A stretch of 12,301 nt of DNA, taken from NCBI GenBank assembly GCA_030594665.1, contig JAUVET010000015.1, positions 1 to 12,301 on the forward strand, given 5' to 3'. The translations under genes were made by a program, and so were the position numbers. A model generated the notes under the pieces. It ran no database searches and was not told where the DNA came from. It saw nothing but the letters and a program-made list of their open reading frames with translations. Below are positions 1 to 5,896 of the stretch, piece after piece (position 1 is the first letter of the stretch; each line of letters begins with the position of its first letter). The DNA is from Methanosarcinaceae archaeon. GTDB lineage: Archaea > Halobacteriota > Methanosarcinia > Methanosarcinales > Methanosarcinaceae.

Positions 1-736
1 GCGCAAAACATTGGATGTCTTGCGGATGGAATGCGCCGGATGCGTGTGTAAATGGTGGTGCTTTTTGACAGGATGAACAGGATGAACAGGATGCGCTCCG
101 CGTTGGTTTTGGTCAATTATGGGGAGCACAGGGGCGGATTGGGTGTCGATCTGCAACTCTGCGTGCTCTGTGGTTTTTTGAGGGGGGTTCTTGTGGGTGG
201 ATTTTGGAATGCGCCGGATGCGTGTGTAAATGGTGGTGTTTTTCGACAGGATTTACAGGATGGACAGGATGCGCTCCGCGTTGGTTTTGGTCAATCATGG
301 AGGGGACAGGGGCGGATTGGGTGTCGATTTACAACTCTGCGTGCTCTGCGGTGAAATTTTGTTCCATATACGTTGAATTAACTGGATTTTGGAATGCGCC
401 GGATGCATGTGTAAATTGTGGTGCTTTTTGATAGGATTTACAGGATGGACATGATACGCTCCGCGTTGGTTTTGGTCAATCATGGGGGGCACAGGGGCGG
501 ATTGGGTGTCGATCTGCAACTCTGCGTGCTCTGTGGTTTTTTGAGGGGGTTTCTTGTGGGTGGATTTTGGAATGCGCCGGATGCGTGTGTAAATAATGGT
601 GTTTTTCGACAGGATGAACAGGATACGCTCCGCGTTGGTTTTGGTCAATTATGGGGAGCACAGGGGCGGATTGCATATCGATCTACAACTCTGCGCTCTC
701 TGCGTGCTCTGCGGTTTTGTGCCTACGCGTGCATAT
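1..736 (+). repeat. Tandem array of four ~180-bp mosaic repeat units
   Basis: The motif ATGCGCCGGATGC recurs at 31, 209, 394 and 572, giving periods of 178, 185 and 178 bases. Each unit holds, in order, that motif, GTGTAAATGGTGGTG, a run of ACAGGAT-like steps, GCTCCGCGTTGGTTTTGGTC, a G-rich stretch (GGGGGGCACAGGGGCGG), GGGTGTCGAT, CAACTCTGCGTGCTCTG, then one of two linkers. The linker is either GGTTTTTTGAGGGGG..TTGTGGG (units 1 and 3) or GGTGAAATTTTGTTCCATATACG (unit 2). Unit 4 ends in a longer TCTGCG run near 715. Several frames, on both strands, stay open over 200-350 bases here, but the unit length is not a multiple of three and the frames are not conserved as proteins, so I read this as non-coding repeat. 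The array runs off the left edge. Confidence 0.9.
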
Positions 737-746
737 TATGGAAAAG

Positions 747-1126
747 TTAGCTCTTTTTGTAACCGAATTTTTTGTCATAGACTTTATGGTCTACCAGATC
801 CAGAACAAAAGCAATGATCTCTATTTCGGATTCGCCGTTTGATAGTGTGTAGAGCATTCTCCAGTAATTTGGCAATTCAACCCTGAAAAGGTTCATAATA
901 CCGTATTTTATAATATATTCTTGTGGTATTAGTTTTTTAGCAATTGGCTGACCATAATGGATATTATTTTTTATAGAGAATTTCGATAGAAATCCTCGGT
1001 AAGGTCTATTTTATTGTGAAGGGCATTTAATATAGTTCTCTCAAATTTTGAATTTTGGGATTCCCTGTTTAGGAATTCATATACTTCTTTTGCCTCAGGG
1101 GAAAGGATAACTTTGGTTTTTTTCAT
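747..1126 (-). pseudogene. RelE/ParE-family toxin, disrupted by a 26-bp insertion
   Basis: Reading from the ATG at 1126, the first 41 or so codons (MKKTKVILSPEAKEVYEFLN.., then NALHNKIDL) match the start of archaeal RelE-type mRNA-interferase toxins, but the frame stops at 971. The rest of the family sequence (NNIHYGQPIAKKLIPQEY.., LFRVELPNYWRMLYTL.., EIIAFVLDLVDHKVYDKKFGY) continues in another frame to a stop at 747. Removing bases 975-1000 joins IDL directly to IKNNIHYG and restores one frame of 117 residues, a normal RelE size. The start overlaps the antitoxin stop as ATGA, the usual coupling of a TA operon. As it stands the product is a 51-residue fragment and should be inactive. The family call rests on remembered motifs and is fairly secure; the exact insertion borders can shift by a base. 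Confidence 0.8.
975..1000 (-). other. 26-bp insertion inside the relE-like gene
   Basis: These bases have no counterpart in an intact RelE reading and shift the frame by two. On the minus strand they contain GGATTTC, a TATC spacer, then GAAATTC, a near-perfect small inverted repeat. I see no copy elsewhere in the window and no target duplication. The borders are ambiguous by one T. Confidence 0.55.
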
Positions 1127-1401
1127 AGTTCGAGTCCTGTTGAGATTGAATCTCTCAGGTTTTTATTCATGTTATGGATCCATGTGATTCCCTTGAGACC
1201 TACCGCAATCTTATTGCTTTTCTCTATGTATTCAAGGATAATCATTAGCGTGTTATGGTTCACCTGCTTTGGCAATCTCCTTTTAAGTTCCGCCACTGAG
1301 ATAGCACTTTCAGGGATATTTTTCAGGGTGTTTTCCACCATAATAATGGTATTTAATGTAGGGGAATGTGCCGGTTTTCGGTCTAGTATTGCACTTGCCA
1401 T
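1123..1401 (-). CDS. Winged-helix-like antitoxin of the RelE-type pair
   Basis: This 92-residue protein lies directly upstream of the broken RelE-type toxin and its TGA overlaps the toxin ATG, so the two were translated together. Residues 33-60 (ISVAELKRRLPKQVNHN..) look like a helix-turn-helix, followed by a likely helix (TLMIILEYIEKSNKI) and a short beta wing (AVGLKGITWI), which suggests a small winged-helix DNA-binding protein that would repress its own promoter and neutralise the toxin. The start at 1401 is backed by AGGAGT at 1408-1413 and an AT-rich TATA-like stretch behind it. The antitoxin role is inferred from position and small size. The frame is intact even though the toxin is not. 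Confidence 0.75.
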   Translation of the reverse strand: MASAILDRKPAHSPTLNTIIMVENTLKNIPESAISVAELKRRLPKQVNHNTLMIILEYIEKSNKIAVGLKGITWIHNMNKNLRDSISTGLEL

Positions 1402-1407
1402 CTTGAT

Positions 1408-1434
1408 ACTCCTGATGTATTGTTATATTTATAT
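1408..1434 (-). promoter_or_regulatory. Promoter and Shine-Dalgarno of the RelE-type TA operon
   Basis: On the minus strand ATATAAATATA (1424-1434) is a good archaeal TATA box about 25 bases ahead of the ATG at 1401, and AGGAGT (1408-1413) sits six bases before it. If the TATA box is used, the leader is very short. Confidence 0.5.
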
Positions 1435-1665
1435 CTAAAAGTTATTAGTTAATAACTATTTGATATGTCTTTGTATAAATACCTACTCCATCCGCAAAAA
1501 TTCAGCATGCGCGTATTTCTGGAAACATGGTGCATGCCCCCTATTTCCTCACTCCATCGCATTCTCCTGTCTGTGTTACCTGATATCTATTGGATGGCAG
1601 GCACTCAACTTCACGATGTTAGGTGTATCTGCGGTTAATAAAAATTCTGAATGAACTGTGCCGCA
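1435..1665. other. Gene-free gap
   Basis: AT-rich at the left, then unrelated sequence with no convincing gene, RNA or repeat copy. A 64-codon frame at 1460-1654 has no ribosome site and no recognisable motif. The recognisable mosaic repeat begins at about 1666. Confidence 0.5.
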
Positions 1666-1880
1666 CGCAGATACGCTCCGCGTTGGTTTTGGTCAATCAC
1701 GGGGGGCACAGGGGCGAGTTGCATATCGATCTACAACTTTGCGGTTTTTTGTGAGGTTTTGACGTGTGTTTCTTGTAAATGGATTTTGGAATGCGCCGGA
1801 TGCGTGTGTAAATAATGGTTTTTTCGACAGGATGAACGGGGTGAACTATATACGCGCCGCGTTGGTACTTTTGGATTACT
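1666..1880 (+). repeat. Mosaic repeat copy, about one and a fraction units
   Basis: Begins inside a unit at CGCAGATACGCTCCGCGTTGG, passes through the G-rich stretch (GGGGGGCACAGGGGCGA), GCATATCGATCTACAACTTTGCGG, a linker, then a new unit start (ATGCGCCGGATGCGTGTG at 1791) and a decayed ATACGCGCCGCGTTGG at about 1850. Same direction as the left array. Confidence 0.85.
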
Positions 1881-1969
1881 TGTTTTTGTAGTCTGTATCA
1901 GCACAAGTTTGAAATTGTTAAGAGTACCTTTCTTATACTTGATAACAATAATTGATAGTGGTGAGATAA

Positions 1970-2290
1970 ATGAGTGAATATTTGACCGACGAGGGATTAA
2001 AATTTTTAATTCCAAAATATTACAAGAATAAATCTGAATTCCTAGATGAGGCTGTAAAATTGGTATTACGTTCCAATCAGACGATTAGATTGGAAATGGC
2101 AATAAACATTTATTCAAGAAAGAAGGCATCACTTCCAAAGGCAGCTGAAATCGCAGATGTTACTACACCGGAATTTAAAGAAATTCTTGCTGAAAAAGGG
2201 TATAAGAGAGTTGTGGAAGGGGACTCTATTGATGAAATTGATAAAACGATCAAAGAGGTCTTTGTTATTGAACCTACTGCCAATCAATAA
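1970..2290 (+). CDS. Orphan UPF0175-family antitoxin
   Basis: A 106-residue protein. Residues ~12-36 (YYKNKSEFLDEAVKLVL) resemble an N-terminal ribbon-helix-helix or dimerisation segment. Residues ~45-85 (AINIYSRKKASLPKAAEIAD..., FKEILAEKGYKR) carry the UPF0175 pattern: short charged helix, 'SLxKAAEIA', then 'EFxxxLxEKG'. UPF0175 proteins are usually antitoxins beside a PIN-domain toxin. Here nothing PIN-like follows: about 60 bases downstream the sequence is already repeat. GGTGAG (1960-1965) lies five bases before the ATG, and TTATACTT near 1932 is a possible TATA box. It may be a leftover antitoxin, or a regulator acting on another module. Confidence 0.75.
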   Translation: MSEYLTDEGLKFLIPKYYKNKSEFLDEAVKLVLRSNQTIRLEMAINIYSRKKASLPKAAEIADVTTPEFKEILAEKGYKRVVEGDSIDEIDKTIKEVFVIEPTANQ

Positions 2291-2316
2291 ACCAAATATC
2301 CTGCGCGCGGTTCAAT

Positions 2317-2368
2317 GACTAACTGAAACTTGTGTCGAATTCGAGTTTCAAGCATTTTGGTTTTGATC
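2317..2368 (+). repeat. Short dispersed repeat with hairpin (copy 1)
   Basis: TGACTAACTGAAACTTGTGTCGAATTCGAGTTTC matches, with a few changes, the stretch at 6815-6849 and, for its first ~15 bases, 3704-3720. Within it GAAACT (2325-2330) and AGTTTC (2344-2349) pair around the palindrome TCGAATTCGA. It lies just after the antitoxin gene and could act as a terminator hairpin, but it has no following T run. Confidence 0.6.
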
Positions 2369-2650
2369 AATCATGGAGGGGACAGGGGCGGATTGTATAT
2401 CGATTTATAACTTTGCGCTCTCTGCGTGCCCTGTGGTTTTTTTAAGGGGGTTCCTTGTGGGTGGATTTTGGAATGCGCCGGATGCGTGTGTAAATGGTGG
2501 TGCTTTTTGACAGGATGGACAGGATGCGCTCCGCGTTGGTTTTGGTCAATTATGGGGGGCACAGGGGAGGATTTGGTGTTGATCTACAACTCTGCGTGCT
2601 CTGCGTGCTCTGCGTGCTCTGCGTGCTCTGCGTGCTCTGCGGTTTTTTCA
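2350..2650 (+). repeat. Mosaic repeat copy with expanded TGCTCTGCG run
   Basis: Starts at GGTTTTGATCAATCATGG, continues through GGGGACAGGGGCGGATTG, the TCTGCG tract and linker, then a complete unit from 2473 (ATGCGCCGGATGCG) to the long run of TCTGCGTGC at 2591-2641. It fills the gap between the orphan antitoxin and the first PIN pair. Confidence 0.9.
2591..2641 (+). repeat. 9-bp microsatellite, five full copies and a partial
   Basis: TCTGCGTGC is repeated exactly five times (starts at 2591, 2600, 2609, 2618, 2627) and then TCTGCG. Other copies of the mosaic unit carry only one or two of these 9-mers, so this is a local expansion. Confidence 0.95.
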
Positions 2651-2756
2651 TGGAATATTTTTTAACTTCCCGTTTTAAGCTAATTCTAATGGCAATATGT
2701 GAATCCAATGTGAACATTTATTAAATATGGAGCTTTATTGTTTACAAGTGATATTG

Positions 2757-3119
2757 ATGTCAGAAGCTGCTGTAGATGTAAACATAGGCGATTATCTATC
2801 CCACAGGATAGATCTAACTATTCATTCAAATTCTGTAAAAAGCAGAGAATCTTTTGTCAAAAAAGCAGTCTTACATTATCTGGAAGAATTGAAGATTCAT
2901 AAATTGAAATCTGAACTTTTTAAAGAGACGCTAAACACTAAAGAGATCATGTTGGATGCATGGAAAAAACCAATTGAGACAGATGATGCATTAAACATCC
3001 TGTCTTCAATTGGAATTGGCAAAACCGCAGAATCGATTGATAGATCGATTGAAATTACGGATAATGAAGTTGAAAATAAATATGCAAAAGCGTATAAAGA
3101 ACTGCAGGACATTTCATGA
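2757..3119 (+). CDS. Ribbon-helix-helix-type antitoxin (VapB-like)
   Basis: A 120-residue protein from the ATG at 2757. Residues ~6-45 (VDVNIGDYLSHRIDL.., SRESFVKKAVLHYLEELK) fit an RHH DNA-binding fold: a short strand followed by two helices. The charged, variable C-terminal half would wrap the toxin. An ATG lies 30 bases upstream (2727), but I prefer 2757 for two reasons: AAGTGAT (2745-2751) is a near match to the archaeal AGGTGAT ribosome site, and the likely TATA box (TTTATTAAATAT, 2717-2728) would put transcription start downstream of 2727. The stop overlaps the PIN gene start as ATGA, so the pair is translationally coupled. The antitoxin role is inferred from this arrangement. Confidence 0.8.
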   Translation: MSEAAVDVNIGDYLSHRIDLTIHSNSVKSRESFVKKAVLHYLEELKIHKLKSELFKETLNTKEIMLDAWKKPIETDDALNILSSIGIGKTAESIDRSIEITDNEVENKYAKAYKELQDIS

Positions 3120-3592
3120 TAGTACTCGACTCCTGCGTGTGGATCCATGCATTTCTAAAAACTGATGATAATTGCACATCTGTTTTAAAAAAAGTATTAG
3201 ATGGCGACATCAAACCAATCGTCTCTGCCTATATTGCAAAAGAAATTTCAGACAACATAATTTTCGAAGGGAGAAAAAGCGGAAAAAATATCGACTTAAT
3301 GCAAACTGCAATTTGGTCATTGTTCAGGGAACCTTACGTAAAAACGACATTTACACCCCTTGATTACGATACTGTAGTGTTAAGGGAAGTGAAAGGCAGG
3401 GCTGAGAACAACGCACTGGCAAAAGCGCTTCGGATCGAACCAAAAGATGCACCTATCGTTGCACTTGCATATCATTATTCAGTACCTCTTGTCACAATGG
3501 ATGTGAAATCACTTTTGAACATAAAAGAGCGGATTTCTGAACTGATCGATGTTGATATATTCACTGTGAAGGAAATGCTGGATATTTTGTGA
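3116..3592 (+). CDS. PIN-domain ribonuclease toxin (VapC-like)
   Basis: A 158-residue PIN-domain protein, a predicted Mg-dependent endoribonuclease that would cleave RNA (in known VapC cases tRNA or rRNA) when not held by its antitoxin. The acidic residues expected at the active site are all visible: D5 in MIVLDSCVWI, E43 in IAKEI, D111 in EPKDAPIVALA and D129 in PLVTMDVKSL. Length is a little above the usual 130-145. It overlaps the RHH antitoxin by four bases and is followed by a hairpin spanning its stop codon. The gene looks intact, so this pair is probably active. Its RNA target cannot be told from sequence. Confidence 0.9.
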   Translation: MIVLDSCVWIHAFLKTDDNCTSVLKKVLDGDIKPIVSAYIAKEISDNIIFEGRKSGKNIDLMQTAIWSLFREPYVKTTFTPLDYDTVVLREVKGRAENNALAKALRIEPKDAPIVALAYHYSVPLVTMDVKSLLNIKERISELIDVDIFTVKEMLDIL

Positions 3593-3622
3593 TTGTAGAT
3601 CGATACTTCATCGTACAATCAC
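3589..3622 (+). terminator. Strong hairpin across the vapC stop codon
   Basis: GTGATTGTA (3589-3597) pairs perfectly with TACAATCAC (3614-3622). Inside it, CGAT (3601-3604) pairs with ATCG (3610-3613) around a five-base loop, with a three-base bulge. The TGA of the PIN gene lies in the left arm. It may terminate or protect the transcript; no T run follows. Confidence 0.55.
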
Positions 3623-3648
3623 ACATCTGTGTAAATCTGCGTGAATCT

Positions 3649-3703
3649 GCTGTCTGAAAAAATATGATCCACGCTATATCCACTAATCCCACGCGCTGTT
3701 TTT
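3649..3703 (+). repeat. 55-bp dispersed repeat, copy 1
   Basis: The segment from CTGTCTGAAAAAAT to CACTAATCCCACGCGCTG matches 3861-3915 (CTGCGTCTGAAAAAAT to CACTAATCCCATGCGCTG) over its whole length with about ten differences. Both copies follow an ATCTGCG-type run. Confidence 0.8.
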
Positions 3704-3720
3704 TGATTAACTTGAACATG

Positions 3721-3835
3721 TGCCGGATGCATGTGTAAATGGTGGTGCTTTTTGACAGGATTTACAGGATGGACTGGATTTGAATGTTGGAATCCTGTCA
3801 ATCCTGTTCATCCTGTCCATTGTGCCTGCGCCCCA
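3721..3835 (+). repeat. Variant repeat unit with long inverted repeat
   Basis: Starts with TGCCGGATGCATGTGTAAATGG, then GACAGGATTTACAGGATGG.. (3754-3780) faces its own inverted form AATCCTGTCAATCCTG.. (3791-3817). The two 27-base arms match at 23 positions around a ten-base loop (TGAATGTTGG). Transcribed, it would make a stable hairpin. The same variant, shortened, occurs at 5177-5222. Confidence 0.85.
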
Positions 3836-3860
3836 TATCGATTTACAACTCTGCGTGCAT

Positions 3861-3915
3861 CTGCGTCTGAAAAAATCAGATCTATGCTACATTCACTAAT
3901 CCCATGCGCTGTTTT
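3861..3915 (+). repeat. 55-bp dispersed repeat, copy 2
   Basis: Second copy of the element at 3649-3703, again preceded by CTCTGCGTGCATCTGCG. Together the two copies bracket the hairpin unit at 3721-3835, as a duplicated or inserted cassette would show. Confidence 0.8.
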
Positions 3916-3916
3916 A

Positions 3917-4195
3917 AACGCAAAACATTGGATACCTTACGGATGGAATGCGCCGACTGCGTGTGTAAATGGTGGTTTTTTCGACAGGATTTGCAGGATG
4001 GACAGGATACGCTCCGCGTTGGTTTTGGTCAATCACGGGGGGCACAGGGGCGAGTTGCATATCGATCTACAACTTTGCGCTCTCTGCGTGCTCTGCGTGC
4101 TCTGCGGTTTTTTGAGGGGAGTTCCTTGTAAATGGATTTTGGAATGCGCCGGATGCGTGTGTAAATGGTGGTGTTTTTCGACAGGATTTTCAGCA
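3917..4195 (+). repeat. Mosaic repeat, one full unit and the start of a second
   Basis: The leader CGCAAAACATTGGATACCTTACGG equals, with small changes, bases 2-27 of the window. A unit start follows at 3948 (ATGCGCCGACTGC), then CTCCGCGTTGG, the G-rich stretch, two TGCTCTGCG copies, a linker, and a second unit start at 4144 that breaks off after TTTTTCGACAGGATTT (~4195). The spacing is 196 because of the extra 9-mers. It fills the gap between the two PIN pairs. Confidence 0.9.
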
Positions 4196-4240
4196 TTATT
4201 GGATGTGCAAGTGGTGAAGAGCAGCATTTAAGCCCGGAAC

Positions 4241-4306
4241 AACATATATAAAGCGAAACAGACTTAACTACTCTTATATCGAATAAATTAATAGATTAGG
4301 TGGATC
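4241..4306 (+). promoter_or_regulatory. Promoter and ribosome site of the second VapBC pair
   Basis: CATATATAAAG (about 4243-4252) is a textbook archaeal TATA box, which places transcription start near 4275. AGGTGGATC (4298-4306) is close to the AGGTGATC anti-16S match and lies six bases before the ATG at 4313. Confidence 0.6.
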
Positions 4307-4312
4307 AGTAAA

Positions 4313-4573
4313 ATGACATCAAAAGTTGCAGATATTGTTCAGGTAGATAACCACGGAAGGATACAGTTATCTCATGAATTGCAGAATATGATCGGTATAA
4401 CCCCACATGATAAATTGGTTGTGGGTGTCAATGGTGATGCACTCATATTGAAAAAACAACGAAACAGTGTCTTTGACCTACAGCGTAAAAATGTTGAAAA
4501 AAACGCGCTTAAAAAAGCATTAATGTTTGAGCGCAGCATTGACGAAGCAGGTAAAAAGGATATGCCGGTGTAG
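4313..4573 (+). CDS. AbrB/SpoVT-type antitoxin (VapB-like)
   Basis: An 86-residue protein with the swapped-hairpin AbrB DNA-binding fold at residues ~5-48. VQVDNHGRIQLSHELQNMIGI is the strand-turn-helix pattern (usual form 'D..GRI.IP..LR..LGI..GD.L'), and KLVVGVNGDALILKK is the second half. The C-terminal ~35 residues are charged and helical and would bind the toxin. The PIN toxin starts two bases after the stop, so this is the first gene of a two-gene operon that it probably represses itself. Confidence 0.87.
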   Translation: MTSKVADIVQVDNHGRIQLSHELQNMIGITPHDKLVVGVNGDALILKKQRNSVFDLQRKNVEKNALKKALMFERSIDEAGKKDMPV

Positions 4574-4575
4574 AA

Positions 4576-5022
4576 ATGACTTATGCTTTGGATACCAACA
4601 TCTATCAAATTTGGCGCAATATAAACGATCCTGCTGTGCAACGTATCAGGAATCATCCAACGATCCAGACAATCAAGCAGTGTTTTGGTGATATCGAAGC
4701 CGGCGAAACGTTAGTTATACCCCGTATAATCTTAACGGAACATTTGGTATGGATAGCTAAAACAGAGGGGATCGATACTGCCTTTGATGTATTGGATATA
4801 ATTCACAATTCCCCATGGAAAGTAATTTATGAGGATGAGGAACTGCATAGACTTGCCATTGAGATCGGAAGCAAATACGGTGGCATGGGTGCGGCAGATC
4901 TGTTGTTATCGGCAACAGCAAAACAGGAAAGAGCAACTATTGTCACAATGGATGCAGGTTTTAAAAAATTGAACCCGGAGATCGATGTTATTGTGTTGGG
5001 ATCAATAGCAGATTTGATCTAA
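4576..5022 (+). CDS. PIN-domain ribonuclease toxin (VapC-like)
   Basis: A 148-residue PIN-domain protein. Expected acidic active-site residues are D6 (YALDTNIYQIW), E55 (RIILTEHLVW), D108 (GMGAADLLLSATA) and D126 (TIVTMDAGF), so the nuclease looks complete. It would cut RNA when released from the AbrB-type partner just upstream. It is not close to the first PIN toxin (different helices around the motifs and a different antitoxin class), so the two modules are unlikely to be recent duplicates. A T-rich stretch follows the stop. Confidence 0.9.
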   Translation: MTYALDTNIYQIWRNINDPAVQRIRNHPTIQTIKQCFGDIEAGETLVIPRIILTEHLVWIAKTEGIDTAFDVLDIIHNSPWKVIYEDEELHRLAIEIGSKYGGMGAADLLLSATAKQERATIVTMDAGFKKLNPEIDVIVLGSIADLI

Positions 5023-5060
5023 AACCTGAGTTTTTGTTTATTTGATTTTGATTAACTTCT
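5023..5060 (+). terminator. T-rich candidate terminator
   Basis: GAGTTTTTGTTTATTTGATTTTG follows the stop of the second PIN gene. Archaeal polymerases often stop at such T-rich stretches. No strong stem is visible. Confidence 0.35.
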
Positions 5061-5087
5061 CGTTTGTAGGGCTGTTAAATATATCCT

Positions 5088-5230
5088 CTGCGGTTTTTTT
5101 AAGGAGGCTTTAGCGTGTGTTTCTGCGTGTGGATTTTGGAATGTGCCGGATGCGTGTGCGAATGGTGGTGTTTTTCGACAGGATTTACAGGATGGACCGG
5201 ATTTGAATGTTGGCATCCTGTCAATTTTAC
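5088..5230 (+). repeat. Mosaic repeat copy, hairpin variant
   Basis: Runs from CCTCTGCGGTTTTTTTAAGG through GGATTTTGGAATGTGCCGGATG (5131 on) to GACAGGATTTACAGG.. and TGGCATCCTGTCAATTTT. GACAGGAT (5177-5184) and ATCCTGTC (5215-5222) are exact inverted copies. The TTGAATGTTGG loop shows it belongs with the variant at 3721-3835. Confidence 0.88.
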
Positions 5231-5241
5231 GTTGTGATGGA

Positions 5242-5305
5242 GGTAACCTATATAAATAGTAAGAGATACCTATATAGGTAACATATATAAATACATCATG
5301 TTACC
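5242..5305 (+). promoter_or_regulatory. Duplicated promoter/operator of the AbiE-type operon
   Basis: Two direct copies of GGTAAC-N-TATATAAATA lie 35 bases apart (5242 and 5277). In addition GTAACCTATATA (5243-5254) and TATATAGGTAAC (5271-5282) form an inverted repeat with one mismatch, and GGTAACA (5277-5283) pairs with TGTTACC (5299-5305) around the second TATA box. With that box the message would begin almost at the ATG (5315), so it is likely leaderless. AbiEi antitoxins are known to repress their own promoter through inverted repeats, which fits this layout. Confidence 0.7.
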
Positions 5306-5314
5306 ACCACATAT

Positions 5315-5896
5315 ATGCGCGGAAAAATAAGAGATAGAATGCTCCGGATACTCGCAAATAATTCATCAGGAGGCATAAGCAAATACAGGATTGCCAAACT
5401 GGCTGATTGCTCATACCCGTGGGTGCGGGAATTTTTCTTGAAACTTACCAAAATGGATATTGTGAAAGGTACCGAAGTTTTAGACTACCCTGGTCTGTTG
5501 AACTACTGGCAATCACATCGCATCAAGTGCAAGCATCGGGAATACATGCTTAAAGACCCTTTGAAAACTCTCAAAAACACATCCCTGCCTTACGCATTAA
5601 CCACATACCAGGCAGAAAATCTCGTTCAGAATTACCTGTTCCCAAGCAGGGTCGATGTTTACATAAAAGAAAGCGATTGGGGTCAGTGGCACGATATACT
5701 CTCAAAAAATGGACTTGTAGGTAAAGGAAATGTGCGACTATTGCTCTCAGATGAGCATGTTTTTTATAACTCCTTTGAAAAAGATGGCTTAAAACTCGTT
5801 TCTATACCACAATTGATAATTGACTTGATGAACGAGGGCGGAGTATGCGTAGAGGCTGCTGAATTACTCATCAAAAGGATAATGAAAAATGTATGA
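5315..5896 (+). CDS. abiEi: AbiEi-like winged-helix antitoxin (type IV TA)
   Basis: A 193-residue protein. Residues 1-50 (KIRDRMLRILANNS.., SKYRIAKLADCSYPWVREFF..) form an N-terminal winged helix-turn-helix. The C-terminal part (LPYALTTYQAENLVQNYLFPSR, DVYI, LVGKGNVRLLLSDEHVFY, LVSIPQLIIDLM) resembles the AbiEi C-terminal domain, which binds no DNA itself but is needed to counter the toxin. The next gene, a nucleotidyltransferase of the AbiEii type, overlaps it by eight bases. AbiE systems act in phage abortive infection, the antitoxin opposing the toxin without stable contact. The start at 5315 has no ribosome site but sits just after a TATA box, as expected for a leaderless archaeal message. 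The frame is intact. Confidence 0.75.
   Translation: MRGKIRDRMLRILANNSSGGISKYRIAKLADCSYPWVREFFLKLTKMDIVKGTEVLDYPGLLNYWQSHRIKCKHREYMLKDPLKTLKNTSLPYALTTYQAENLVQNYLFPSRVDVYIKESDWGQWHDILSKNGLVGKGNVRLLLSDEHVFYNSFEKDGLKLVSIPQLIIDLMNEGGVCVEAAELLIKRIMKNV

Noticed and set aside
480..515. G-quadruplex in the G-rich core of each repeat unit
   Set aside because: GGGGGGCACAGGGGCGGATTGGG gives three clear G tracts only; a stable four-tract quadruplex is not assured from sequence alone.
1..760. CRISPR array
   Set aside because: Units of ~180 bases are repeated along their full length with no unique spacers; no cas genes are present.
52..842. Several overlapping frames of 60-117 codons on both strands in the left array
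   Set aside because: They lie wholly in the repeat, are open in more than one frame at once, change frame between units because the period is not divisible by three, and show no known fold. The same pseudo-peptides (MIDQNQRGA.., HHHLHTHPAHSK) reappear wherever a repeat copy occurs.
1460..1654. 64-codon plus-strand frame
   Set aside because: No ribosome site, cysteine-rich composition without a motif, and no sensible neighbour.
3721..4231. 166-codon plus-strand frame across the 3721-4231 repeats
   Set aside because: Entirely made of repeat units in mixed frames, with no ribosome site or family motif.
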